A stretch of 64,000 bases of DNA from positions 310,001-374,000 of the forward strand of contig NZ_AYKH01000001.1 of the NCBI RefSeq assembly GCF_003788635.1. The letters are read 5' to 3'. This DNA comes from Salinisphaera orenii subsp. orenii MK-B5. Its GTDB lineage: Bacteria; Pseudomonadota; Gammaproteobacteria; Nevskiales; Salinisphaeraceae. The stretch's first letter is position 1. The number at the start of each line of letters is the position of its first letter. Positions 44,572-52,944 of this stretch are shown here, piece by piece. The position numbers were made by a program, and so were the translations under genes. Below the pieces are notes generated by a model. The model saw only the letters and a list, made by a program, of their open reading frames with translations. It was not told where the DNA came from and did not search any database.

Positions 44572-45175
44572 GAGTTTTGTCCTCTCTTGGCTATTGCCAG
44601 CGACCATCGCGATCACGGTCAGCGGCCTTTTTCTTTTTTGGCAATGGACCGTGCCTAGTACGGAGTCCGAAGTGCAATCGACGACGGACCAGTCAACAGT
44701 TAATAACCGGGATGCCAAGCGGGACGTTGTTGACCTCTATACCGCATCAGAGTCATCAACAGCCTCGAAGTCCGTCCCACCGCGTTTTAGCGCGGCCCAC
44801 GTGAATCTCGGTGCAACGCGCGACGGCAATACGATCCAAATAGAACTGGACATCGCGTCGGAGTGGCATATCAACGCCAATCCCGCCTCCTTCGACTTTC
44901 TTATTCCGACCGACATCAAAGTATTGGCGAACGGCGTGCTGTTATCGACCGAGCTTGTATACCCAGCGGGCGATGAACTCGACGTCGGCCTTGAAGACCC
45001 GATCCGGGTGTATTCGGGTAAGGTTAAGTTGATAGCGGCCCTGGATGAAGTTGCCGACAACGACATATCCACCGTCGAGGCCGTGGTACAAGCCTGTAAT
45101 GACTCGGGGCTTTGCCTTCCGCCCTCAACGCTTTCTACGTCGCTTCCGAGCACCGCGAACCCATCGCTACCTTAA
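44558..45175 (+). CDS. Membrane-anchored DsbD-alpha-like domain protein
   Basis: This 205-residue protein has an N-terminal anchor helix (FVLSWLLPATIAITVSGLFL) and a Ser/Thr-rich linker. The periplasmic domain resembles DsbD alpha, with EWHINANPASFDFLIPT and the terminal ACNDSGLCLPP, where the two cysteines match the alpha-domain pair. I chose GTG 44558 because GGAGAG precedes it; GTG 44543 is the alternative. It overlaps the DsbD gene by 14 bases, so a normally fused enzyme appears split in two. Confidence 0.82.
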   Translation: MSTRKSFVLSWLLPATIAITVSGLFLFWQWTVPSTESEVQSTTDQSTVNNRDAKRDVVDLYTASESSTASKSVPPRFSAAHVNLGATRDGNTIQIELDIASEWHINANPASFDFLIPTDIKVLANGVLLSTELVYPAGDELDVGLEDPIRVYSGKVKLIAALDEVADNDISTVEAVVQACNDSGLCLPPSTLSTSLPSTANPSLP

Positions 45176-45328
45176 GCTTCAAAAGCTCTAAGGTCTTCGA
45201 TCGCTAATGTAAGACGAGCCCGGAATATGTTCGAGCTCGCATGCATGCGCCGCGCGCCTTAGAACCAGCCAACCTCGATGATTTACAAAAACGTTTTTTT
45301 GCTCGAGAAAAAACTTAGCCGACGGCCA

Positions 45329-45356
45329 TTGCTAGCCTCGCCTATTTTGATATAGT
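45329..45356 (+). promoter_or_regulatory. Sigma70-like promoter giving a nearly leaderless mRNA, cytochrome/copAB group
   Basis: TTGCTA (45329-45334), a 16-base spacer and TATAGT (45351-45356) lie six bases before ATG 45363. This is exactly the arrangement found at 39429-39463. The surrounding stretch is AT-rich. Confidence 0.6.
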
Positions 45357-45362
45357 CAAACC

Positions 45363-45728
45363 ATGCGTGCCTTCTTGGTTCTAATTTTGCTGTTGCAAGC
45401 CTTGGTCGCCCAGGCGGGCGTTCCGGGGATATCTTGCCTGCACGATTCCGAGCACGCTAACGCGGAAACATCCGCTGTTACGAACCCGGGTGCGACGGCC
45501 AGCGAGCACTCGCACGCGACGAAGCACGTCGAGGGTAGTGGCGACTCCCCATCCCATGATCGATGCTGCTGCTCGGTCATGGGCCATTGCTCCTCAAGTG
45601 CGGTCAACACCAGCTTCCCAACTGATGCGCTGTCTCCCCCTGCGGCGCACTTGGTAAGCCGTGCGCTTGTCGCGGTCGCCCCCGGGTTCGAACATCCTCC
45701 CTATCGGCCGCCGTCTACTCGCGTCTAA
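45363..45728 (+). CDS. Small secreted Cys/His-rich protein (CopL-like leader protein)
   Basis: This 121-residue protein has a signal peptide ending near VAQAGVPG. A His/Cys-rich mature part follows (EHSHATKHVEGSGDSPSHDR, then CCCSVMGHCSS), with a proline-rich end (HPPYRPPSTRV). The composition suggests binding of Cu or another soft metal. It heads the group of cytochrome, copA and copB. CopL-type proteins hold the same position in other copper loci, but similarity here is by composition and context. Confidence 0.65.
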   Translation: MRAFLVLILLLQALVAQAGVPGISCLHDSEHANAETSAVTNPGATASEHSHATKHVEGSGDSPSHDRCCCSVMGHCSSSAVNTSFPTDALSPPAAHLVSRALVAVAPGFEHPPYRPPSTRV

Positions 45729-45893
45729 TTGAAGCTTTTGGTGCATTAATGATGCGCCGAACATCAATCAGAACGGTGGTTGCGGCTTTCGCATAGCGTT
45801 TCACTAGGAGATTGTTGAAAGTCGCCACTTGGCGGTTATCTCAGCAAAGTCCTAGAGCGCCGTGCTGCGTCACCGTTCCCACGGAGACGCATT

Positions 45894-46574
45894 GTGCGAA
45901 CTTGGAAAATTGTCATAGCGACCCTACTCGTGAGCTTGCTCATCGTAGGCGCCGCAGCCGCCGGAGTCATTTATTCCGGTGTTTATAACATCGCGGCGAC
46001 TAGCGAACACTGGCCGATCACGCGCTGGGCATTACAGAAAACGGTCCATCGCTCGGTTGAAAAACAGGCCTCCGGCATCGAAGCCCCGAAGCTGGGCTCT
46101 GAAGACCAGTTACTGGCAGGCGCTGCCAACTTCGACGCCATGTGCAGCGATTGTCATGCCCCGCCCGGCGGCCAACAGTCGGTCGCTGCGCGCGGCATGT
46201 ACCCCAAACCACCGGAGCTTACCCATGCGGCCAAAGAGAAAAGTCCGGCTGAACTCTTCTGGGTAATCAAGCACGGCATCAAGGCATCGGCCATGCCTGC
46301 CTGGGGCGCATCGCATAGCGACGAGGAGATATGGGCGATGACCGCCTTCGTCGAGCAACTGCCGAGCATGTCCGCCTCCGATTACCGGCAGATGCTGCAG
46401 ACCGCTAAGGCTCAGGGCATCGGCCATGGGGACGAAGGCCATCACGATGAATCTGACGAGAGCCACGGTGGCGGTCACGCCTCGGACGAGGCCAGCGGGC
46501 ATCCAGACTCACACGGCGAGGCCCAAGAACAGCCCCATTCAGATCCGAACGGTAGTGCTCATGCACACGGCTGA
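45894..46574 (+). CDS. Membrane-anchored c-type cytochrome with His-rich tail
   Basis: This 226-residue protein starts at GTG 45894, with GGAGA upstream. An N-terminal anchor helix (IVIATLLVSLLIVGAAAAGV) is followed by a single haem c site, MCSDCHAPPGG near residue 84. A likely axial Met is in KASAMPAWGASHSDEEIWAM. The last 50 residues are rich in His, Asp and Glu (GHGDEGHHDESDESHGGGHA) and look metal-binding. It lies 50 bases before copA and could accept electrons from the multicopper oxidase or from Cu(I) oxidation. Confidence 0.9.
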   Translation: MRTWKIVIATLLVSLLIVGAAAAGVIYSGVYNIAATSEHWPITRWALQKTVHRSVEKQASGIEAPKLGSEDQLLAGAANFDAMCSDCHAPPGGQQSVAARGMYPKPPELTHAAKEKSPAELFWVIKHGIKASAMPAWGASHSDEEIWAMTAFVEQLPSMSASDYRQMLQTAKAQGIGHGDEGHHDESDESHGGGHASDEASGHPDSHGEAQEQPHSDPNGSAHAHG

Positions 46575-46624
46575 GCATCACGGACTCGTCCATCTACAGA
46601 ACACGAATTCAGGAGCACCCTTCA

Positions 46625-48610
46625 ATGAGTGATCGAACACACGATAGCGACCGCCGTCGCCTGTTACGGGCCATGGGCGCAACCGGGCTGCTGGCGGGTT
46701 TCAACGCCCTGCTGCCCGCCTATGCCCGCGAGGGCATGACACGCCACCTCAATACCGCAGCGGCCCAGGTTCCGGGCGGCGGCGCGCGCGACGTCGTCAT
46801 GGATGTCCATGTCCGTCGCGAGATGATCGATATCGCCGGCGGTCGCGCGTCGGCCATTACGCTGAACCACACCACGCCCGGCCCGATCGTCGAACTCTGG
46901 GAAGGACAGAACGCCCACCTGCGGGTGCATAACCATCTCGACGAGTCGACCTCGATCCACTGGCACGGCATTTTGCTGCCGTTCCAGATGGACGGCGTGC
47001 CCGGCGTCGCCTTTCCCGGCATCGATCCCGGCGAGACCTTCGAAGTCGATTTTCCGGTGCGCCAGGCCGGCACCTACTGGTACCACAGCCATTCCGGGCT
47101 GCAGGAGCAAGTTGGCCAGACCGGGCCGATCGTGATTCATTCGCAAGGCGACGACGGCATCAATGCCGACCGCGAGTACGTCATCGTACTCAACGACTGG
47201 ACCTTCGAGGATCCGCATCGTCTGCTCGCAAAGCTCAAGGAAATGAGCGATTACTACAACTTCAGCGAGCGCACGCTCGGCGATCTGGCCGAGGATTTTC
47301 GCCAATCCGGCGTCGCCACCACGCTGAAGGATCGCCTTGCCTGGGGCGACATGCGCATGAGCCCGCGCGATATCGCCGACGTCACCGGTTACACCTATAG
47401 CTACCTGATGAACGGCGTACACCCGGATGCCAACTGGACCGGCCTGTTCACGCCCGGCGAGCGTATTCGCCTGCGCGTGATCAACGCCTCCGCGATGACC
47501 TATTTCAACGTCCGCATGCCGGGCTTGCCGATGACCGTGGTAGCGGCCGACGGCAAGGAAGTGCAGCCGGTCGAGACCGACGAGTTTCAGATCGGCGTGG
47601 CCGAGACCTTCGACGTGGTGGTCGAGCCCCGGGCCGATCAGGCCTACACGATCATGGCCGAAACCATGGACCGCAGCGGCTATGCCCGCGGCACGCTCGC
47701 GCCGCGGGCGGGCATGGTCGCCCCCGTGCCGGCACTGCGCGAACAGCCGCAGCGCACGATGATGGATATGGGCATGGACATGAGCCAGATGGACATGGGC
47801 GGCATGGACATGTCGCACAGCAAGAGCGCGAAACCGATGGGCCACGGCCAGATGGCGATGGATCACGGCTCGATGCAAAAGATGAACATGCCCAAAAAGG
47901 AATCGGGCATGGCCGGGATGTCGCATCAAGGCCACAAGATGGCCGACTCGAAGATGTCTGGAAAAATGGCCGGCATGGGCCACGATATGAAAAAGATGGC
48001 CCATGGCACGGGCCCGAATGCCGGGACCATGGGTACGGGCGCAATGATGGAACAATCCGGGCCGGTGATCGCCAAGCACGGCCCCGACATGCACGGTGCC
48101 GGCAATATCAACATCGCCAACGTACAGCGTGATCGCCTCGCCGAGCGCGGCACCGGGCTGGAGGACGTCAACCATCGCGTGCTCACCTACAGCCAGCTGC
48201 GTAACGTGGTGCCGATGCAGGACCAGCGCGAACCGTCGAAGACCATCGAGATCCATCTCACCGGCAATATGGACCGCTATATGTGGTCGTTCGACGGTGT
48301 GAAGTACTCCAATGCAACACCGATCGAATTTCCGTACGGCGAGCGGATCCGGTTGATCATGGTCAACGACACGATGATGGAGCACCCCATCCATCTACAC
48401 GGCATGTTCATGGAGCTCGAGAACGGCCAGGGCGAGCACCTGCCGTTCAAGCACACCCTGAGCGTGCTGCCGGGTTCGCGCGCATCGCTGCTGGTCACCG
48501 CCGACGAGCCGGGCCGCTGGGCCTTCCACTGCCACCTGCTTTATCACATGGAAATGGGCATGTTCCGCGTCGTGCGGGTAAGCGATCAATCGGGAGAAAA
48601 CAATGCTTAA
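46625..48610 (+). CDS. copA: Multicopper oxidase CopA (copper resistance)
   Basis: This 661-residue periplasmic oxidase carries a Tat signal (SDRRRLLRAMGATGLLAGFN). The copper-ligand motifs are HWHGILLPFQ near residue 110, YWYHSHSGLQEQ near 154, HPIHLHGMF near 587 and HCHLLYHMEMGMFRV near 635. A Met/His-rich insert of about 100 residues (about 378-478) binds extra copper, as in Pseudomonas PcoA/CopA. It oxidises Cu(I) in the periplasm. Its stop overlaps the copB start by eight bases. It shares only its name with the P-type ATPase at 32951. Confidence 0.96.
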   Translation: MSDRTHDSDRRRLLRAMGATGLLAGFNALLPAYAREGMTRHLNTAAAQVPGGGARDVVMDVHVRREMIDIAGGRASAITLNHTTPGPIVELWEGQNAHLRVHNHLDESTSIHWHGILLPFQMDGVPGVAFPGIDPGETFEVDFPVRQAGTYWYHSHSGLQEQVGQTGPIVIHSQGDDGINADREYVIVLNDWTFEDPHRLLAKLKEMSDYYNFSERTLGDLAEDFRQSGVATTLKDRLAWGDMRMSPRDIADVTGYTYSYLMNGVHPDANWTGLFTPGERIRLRVINASAMTYFNVRMPGLPMTVVAADGKEVQPVETDEFQIGVAETFDVVVEPRADQAYTIMAETMDRSGYARGTLAPRAGMVAPVPALREQPQRTMMDMGMDMSQMDMGGMDMSHSKSAKPMGHGQMAMDHGSMQKMNMPKKESGMAGMSHQGHKMADSKMSGKMAGMGHDMKKMAHGTGPNAGTMGTGAMMEQSGPVIAKHGPDMHGAGNINIANVQRDRLAERGTGLEDVNHRVLTYSQLRNVVPMQDQREPSKTIEIHLTGNMDRYMWSFDGVKYSNATPIEFPYGERIRLIMVNDTMMEHPIHLHGMFMELENGQGEHLPFKHTLSVLPGSRASLLVTADEPGRWAFHCHLLYHMEMGMFRVVRVSDQSGENNA

Positions 48611-49412
48611 AAAATCGACCCCAGCCATCCTCAGCGCGACTGTCTTTTTCTTGGGATCTACGGCGCCGGCTCTCGCCGCCTCCGATGGCAAAGCCGATCT
48701 CGACTCAGTGATACCCGCCGGGCCTGCCGACCCGAACAGCGGCGCACCGCTCAACTGGAAAAAACCGATCCACGATCAGCAGATCCATAAGTTCTTTCTG
48801 ATCGATCGCCTCGAATACGGCGATGTCGACGGCACCAACAACTATCTCTGGGACGCCCAGGGTTGGATCGGTGGTGATTACAACAAACTTTGGCTGAAGA
48901 CCGAGGGTGAAGGCCCAATGCGCGGCGGCTCGCCCGAGAGCACCGAATTTCAGGCGCTCTACAACCGCACGATCTCGCCGTTCTGGAGTGCGCAGGCCGG
49001 TCTGCGCTACGACGTCAACCCGAATCCGGACCGGGGCTTCGCCGTGCTCGGCCTGCAGGGGCTGGCGCCTTACTGGTTCGAGTCGGATACCTCGCTATTC
49101 GTCAGCGAAGACGGCGACGTGAGTTTCCGCGGCGAATTCGAGTACGAGTTGCTGATCACCCAGCGCCTTATCCTGCAACCACGGGCCGAGATCAATATGT
49201 CGGCCCAGGACGTCCCCGAGTACGGACTCGGTAGCGGTCTCAACAACACCGAGATGGGCATACGGCTGCGCTACGAAATCAAGCGCGAGTTCGCGCCTTA
49301 TATCGGCGTACGCTGGGAGCAGACTTATGGCGAAACCAAGGACGTCGCCCAGGCCGAAGGCGAGGAAACGTCGTCGACCGCTTTCGTGGTCGGTATCCGC
49401 GCTTGGTACTGA
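48603..49412 (+). CDS. copB: Copper resistance protein CopB (outer membrane)
   Basis: This 269-residue outer-membrane beta-barrel has a signal peptide ending near PALAASDG. The CopB core follows, with QIHKFFLIDRLEYGD, WDAQGWIGGDYNKLWLKTEG, WSAQAGLRYDVNPNPDRGF and the barrel ending in FVVGIRAWY. The Met/His-rich N-terminal repeat of some CopB proteins is missing, which makes it short. It works with the multicopper oxidase. It ends 97 bases before the complex-I-like operon. Confidence 0.95.
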   Translation: MLKKSTPAILSATVFFLGSTAPALAASDGKADLDSVIPAGPADPNSGAPLNWKKPIHDQQIHKFFLIDRLEYGDVDGTNNYLWDAQGWIGGDYNKLWLKTEGEGPMRGGSPESTEFQALYNRTISPFWSAQAGLRYDVNPNPDRGFAVLGLQGLAPYWFESDTSLFVSEDGDVSFRGEFEYELLITQRLILQPRAEINMSAQDVPEYGLGSGLNNTEMGIRLRYEIKREFAPYIGVRWEQTYGETKDVAQAEGEETSSTAFVVGIRAWY

Positions 49413-49509
49413 TAGGGAAATCACCGGATGTATGGAGGGCCTTCATCTCATTAGCATGTCTGTGGACTTTGCATACGGGCTTGCAGCGAGCCAAAGGGGA
49501 TAAAACGCA

Positions 49510-49860
49510 ATGGCGTTAACGGGCCTACTCACCATCATGGGCACGATCGTGGCGGGCGCCTTACTCTTGCAGTGGGTAGCGGCACGCGCGCGTCGCGATC
49601 GCCTGGCCGAGTCGCAGAAGATCCCGTTTCTCGGGGGTAGCGCGCCGAACACGCACGCCTGGCAGCGTTTTCATGTGCGTTACTACTCGATGACGCTGCT
49701 GTTCATCGCCTTCGAGATGGAGATGATGTTCATGTACCCATGGGCGGTCGTGTACGTCGCCGAAGGCGTCAAGGCGCTCGCGGAGATGGGCATGTTCCTC
49801 GCCATCCTCACGGTGGGCATCCTCTACGGCTGGCGCGAAGGCATCTTCCGGTGGCAGTGA
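49510..49860 (+). CDS. Complex I-like membrane subunit NuoA homologue
   Basis: This 116-residue three-helix protein matches NuoA/ND3. The sequence runs RFHVRYYSMTLLFIAFEMEM and FMYPWAVVYVAEG, corresponding to the NuoA stretch around FDxE and PWA; the first acid is Glu instead of Asp. The loop Cys found in nearly all NuoA proteins (ECG) is absent, reading PFLGGSAPN. AAGGGGA lies nine bases before ATG 49510. It opens a tight eight-gene operon. NuoA occurs in complex I but not in hydrogenases or Mrp antiporters, so this points to complex I ancestry. Confidence 0.88.
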   Translation: MALTGLLTIMGTIVAGALLLQWVAARARRDRLAESQKIPFLGGSAPNTHAWQRFHVRYYSMTLLFIAFEMEMMFMYPWAVVYVAEGVKALAEMGMFLAILTVGILYGWREGIFRWQ

Positions 49861-51113
49861 AGCTGCTCGAGCGCCTGGCGGCACGCGCTCCCGTGCCAGT
49901 ATTCGTGGCCATGGGGCGCGACCGCGCCCCTGCCGTCGAGCGTTTGCTGCGGAGTGCGGATATCGACGTAACCGCCACACCCCGACACGCCAGTATCCTG
50001 TTGATCGCGGGCCGCGTCCGGGATAGCGATCAGGCCTATCTCGACCGACTCCACGACCAGCTGCCACACCCACGCACCACGTTCTGGTGGGGAGACGAGC
50101 CGCAAGCCGACGTGGACGACGCCCGGCGCGCTGCGTCATCCGACGATCCAGTAATTTCTTTACGTGCGCTTTACCGCAACCTGATTTCCGGCGCCCATGC
50201 ATCGGAGACCCACCGGCTCGCGGACGAGCCACCCGCGCCCTGGCGCGGCAAGGGCGACCACGGTCAGGGCGGCGAAGGGATGATGGGTGGCGTGCCCTAC
50301 GGGCGCATGATGCCCATGCCGCCGACGCCGGATATTCGCGATGGGCTAACGCTGGATGTCTACACCACCCAGATCGGCCCGTTCATGCCGTACTGGCCGG
50401 CTGGATTGGTACTGGAGGTCACGTTCCAGGGCGATGTGATCCAGTCAGCCTATGTGGTTCAGCCGCCCTACCCGCCACGCGACGTCGATCGCGTACCGTT
50501 CGACCGCTTGTTGCACGAAACAACGGCCTTGGCCCAGATCGAGCGCGCACGCGCTGCGCACCACCTCGTGTGCATCGCCCGCGTACTGTCGCTCGTCGGA
50601 TTGCCGACACTGAGTCGGCGCGCCCAAATATTGGCGGCACGCGTGCGCGCGAACGAGACCATCGCTATTGCGCCGCTGCGAAAAGCGGCCGCCCGATCCG
50701 GTTTGACGGCTGCCCTCGCACCGGGACTCGGTCGGATCGATGACCGACTGGCGCGTGAACTCGGCGGCCCGGTACAGCGCGCTGCCGGCCACGCTATCGA
50801 CGACCGCAGCGATAACCCAACGTACACACGACTCGACTTCACGCCAGTCACGCAAACACAAAGCGACTGTCGGGCACGTCTCGCGCAATGGTTCGACGAA
50901 GCCGAACAAGCGCTGGCGCTCGTTTCGGCGGCACCCGACGCGATGATTGGCCAAGGCGCACTTGTCGAGGCGCCATGGGCGCTTCGGGCACCGCCGATCG
51001 ACTATCGCGTAACCGAGCTGTTACCCGGACTTGAATGGAGTGAGGCGCTGCTGGTGCTCAATAGTTTCGATAGCGCCGCGCTGTGTCGCATGGGGCCACT
51101 GGAAACCCCATGA
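49857..51113 (+). CDS. Fused, cofactor-less NuoB-NuoD-like protein
   Basis: This 418-residue protein starts at GTG 49857 (GTGA overlap with nuoA-like; GTG 49851 possible). Residues about 30-80 follow NuoB: TPRHASILLIAGRVRDSD then LDRLHDQLPHPRTTFWWGD, matching NuoB's SPRQADLLIVAG...RLYDQMPDPKW. All four cluster N2 cysteines are missing. Residues about 165 to 400 follow NuoD: IGPFMPYWPAGLVLEVTFQG replaces GPxHPxxHG, losing both histidines, and SDCRARLAQWFDEAEQAL matches the NuoD C-terminal helix. A Met/Gly-rich linker joins the parts (GGEGMMGGVPYGRMMPMPPT). It probably closes the membrane arm without redox chemistry. The assignment is from motif reading. Confidence 0.72.
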   Translation: MKLLERLAARAPVPVFVAMGRDRAPAVERLLRSADIDVTATPRHASILLIAGRVRDSDQAYLDRLHDQLPHPRTTFWWGDEPQADVDDARRAASSDDPVISLRALYRNLISGAHASETHRLADEPPAPWRGKGDHGQGGEGMMGGVPYGRMMPMPPTPDIRDGLTLDVYTTQIGPFMPYWPAGLVLEVTFQGDVIQSAYVVQPPYPPRDVDRVPFDRLLHETTALAQIERARAAHHLVCIARVLSLVGLPTLSRRAQILAARVRANETIAIAPLRKAAARSGLTAALAPGLGRIDDRLARELGGPVQRAAGHAIDDRSDNPTYTRLDFTPVTQTQSDCRARLAQWFDEAEQALALVSAAPDAMIGQGALVEAPWALRAPPIDYRVTELLPGLEWSEALLVLNSFDSAALCRMGPLETP

Positions 51114-52024
51114 CCCTGATCGCTCTAACCGTGGCCTGGGTCGCTTTCCTCCTCGGCATGGCGTGGTACATCGCCGTGCTCGACGGGCTCTGGGCGGCCG
51201 CGCGCGAAGGTCGAGCGCCGCGCGCGCCTCTCGCCAACCCGCTCTACCGGTGCGCCACGATACTGCGCCAGCAGTCCAATCTGACCGAAGCGCCGGATTT
51301 GCTGAACTGGCGTCTGGCGCCTGCACTGTATGCCGGGCTGGCCGGTACCGGCGTCGCGCTCGTGCCCTTCTCCAGTGCCAGCGTGCTTGCGGACCTCGAA
51401 GTCGGCATCGTCTGGTGGGGCGCCGTCGAAGCGCTGACGGTCGTGGTCGTCTTCCTGCACGGCTGGTCGGCCAATTCTCAACTCGGCCTGATCGGCGCCT
51501 ACCGCTATGTCGCCATTGGGCTGCCGGTCATGCTGATCAGCATGTTCGTGCTTATCGCCGCCGCGTTGCCAGCCGAGTCGCTGGCCGTTCCGAAGATCAT
51601 CGAATCCCAGCGCGAACTCTGGAATGTCATCCGCCAGCCGCTCGGGCTCCCGCTTTTCCTGCTGCTTGGCCTGTCTCTCAGCTTCAGAGGCCCGTTCAAC
51701 TATGCCGACTCGGCAGATATTGCGGGCGGCACCGCGGCCGAGGTATCCGGCGCGCCGCGACTGGTCTGGGAATTCGCGCGGCTCGCGATGCTTACAGCGG
51801 TGGCCACCGTCGCGGCCAGTGTATTCCTGGGCGGCTACCTGGGGCCCTGGCTGCCCGGGCCGGTATGGCTGGTGCTCAAGACCACAGCCGTGCTTCTGGT
51901 CTCGGTCGGCCTCAGCCACCAGCTGGCTCGGATTTCGCCGAGTCGGATGATGACTTTGATCTGGACGGTGCTACTGCCGCTATCGTTCCTGCATCTGGTA
52001 TGGGCCGGAGTATTGGCGCTATGA
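51110..52024 (+). CDS. Complex I-like membrane subunit NuoH homologue
   Basis: This 304-residue protein has about eight helices. The most telling part is FRGPFNYADSADIAGGTAAE followed by VSG, aligned to NuoH's PFDLPEGESELVAG...EYSG. Several carboxylates of that quinone-side loop are changed or lost. The segment APLANPLYRCATILRQQSN matches the first cytosolic loop and is closer in style to hydrogenase-type H subunits. Start ATG 51110 overlaps the previous stop by four bases. Confidence 0.85.
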   Translation: MTLIALTVAWVAFLLGMAWYIAVLDGLWAAAREGRAPRAPLANPLYRCATILRQQSNLTEAPDLLNWRLAPALYAGLAGTGVALVPFSSASVLADLEVGIVWWGAVEALTVVVVFLHGWSANSQLGLIGAYRYVAIGLPVMLISMFVLIAAALPAESLAVPKIIESQRELWNVIRQPLGLPLFLLLGLSLSFRGPFNYADSADIAGGTAAEVSGAPRLVWEFARLAMLTAVATVAASVFLGGYLGPWLPGPVWLVLKTTAVLLVSVGLSHQLARISPSRMMTLIWTVLLPLSFLHLVWAGVLAL

Positions 52025-52623
52025 ACGTCACCGATATCGCATTCTGGATCTTCGCGGCGATCGCCGTTGTGAGCGGCTGGCGTGTGTTCTGCACCGACTC
52101 GATGGTTCGCGCCTCGTTCCTCCTGATGCTGTCGTTCATCGCTGTCGGCTTGATCATGGTCTTGCTGAACGCGCCGTATCTCGGCATTGCGACCGTCTTC
52201 ATGATGGCGGTGGAGATGATGGTGATGGCGCTGTTCATGGTCATGTACATGATGAACCCGGCGGGCCTGAATCCGATGATGATGGTGCACCAGCACCGTT
52301 TCTCGATCGCAGCCGGCGTGTTCGTCTTCGCTGCACTGACCGGTCTGATCGTTGTTACGCGCTTTTCCTCCAACCCGGTCGCGCCGGACGCCGAGGTCGT
52401 CGTCGGCCTCGGCAAGGAACTGCTCGGCGACTCGATGCTGATCTTCGAAACCGCCGGTGTCACGCTGCTGGCAACCATGGTTGCCAGCGTCATTCTGTCG
52501 AGCCGCAGCGGACGCTTCGGCGAGGCCGATACCGGCGCCGTGCCGCCGCCCCTGGAACCGGGTGGCGAACCGGCCGGGCGCCAGCCCGAACAGGCCAGCG
52601 GCCACGCCCATCACCACCATTGA
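52021..52623 (+). CDS. Complex I-like membrane subunit NuoJ homologue with His-rich C-terminus
   Basis: This 200-residue protein has five helices. The third helix begins YLGIATVFMMAVEMMVMALF, matching NuoJ's YxG start of the pi-bulge helix, and is unusually rich in Met. The cytosolic tail ends in HAHHHH, which could bind a metal. The start overlaps the previous stop by four bases (ATGA). In complex I NuoJ couples quinone-site changes to the proton channels. Confidence 0.87.
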   Translation: MNVTDIAFWIFAAIAVVSGWRVFCTDSMVRASFLLMLSFIAVGLIMVLLNAPYLGIATVFMMAVEMMVMALFMVMYMMNPAGLNPMMMVHQHRFSIAAGVFVFAALTGLIVVTRFSSNPVAPDAEVVVGLGKELLGDSMLIFETAGVTLLATMVASVILSSRSGRFGEADTGAVPPPLEPGGEPAGRQPEQASGHAHHHH

Positions 52624-52636
52624 TCGGGAAGCGCTC

Positions 52637-52942
52637 ATGACACTCACAACGATATTGATCGTCGCCGCCGCGCTCATCGGCATCGGACTATACGGCACGT
52701 TGTCGCAGCAGTCTTTCGTAATGCTGATGATGGGCCTTGAACTGATGCTCAACGGCGTCATGCTCGCAGCGGTCGGATTCTGGTCGCTTACCGCAGGCGG
52801 CCTGCCCACAGGCCAGCTGCTGACCATCATCGCGATGGCCGTGATGGCGGTCGAAATGGCCGTAGGCTTCGCATTGATCACCGCGGTCTATCGCAACCGC
52901 CAGGCCGATGTCACCGAAGGCCTGACGACCCTGAAGCATTGA
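52637..52942 (+). CDS. Complex I-like membrane subunit NuoK homologue
   Basis: This 101-residue three-helix protein is the right length for NuoK. It keeps both key membrane glutamates, in LMMGLELMLNGVMLAAV (equivalent to E36) and AVMAVEMAVGFALI (equivalent to E72), which form part of the fourth proton path in complex I. It lies 13 bases after the NuoJ homologue and two bases before the NuoL homologue. Confidence 0.93.
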   Translation: MTLTTILIVAAALIGIGLYGTLSQQSFVMLMMGLELMLNGVMLAAVGFWSLTAGGLPTGQLLTIIAMAVMAVEMAVGFALITAVYRNRQADVTEGLTTLKH

Positions 52943-52944
52943 TC

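Noticed and set aside
46664-48394. A 576-codon minus-strand frame rich in His
   Set aside because: It is the complement of the Met/His-rich multicopper oxidase gene; the His content is a mirror of ATG codons.
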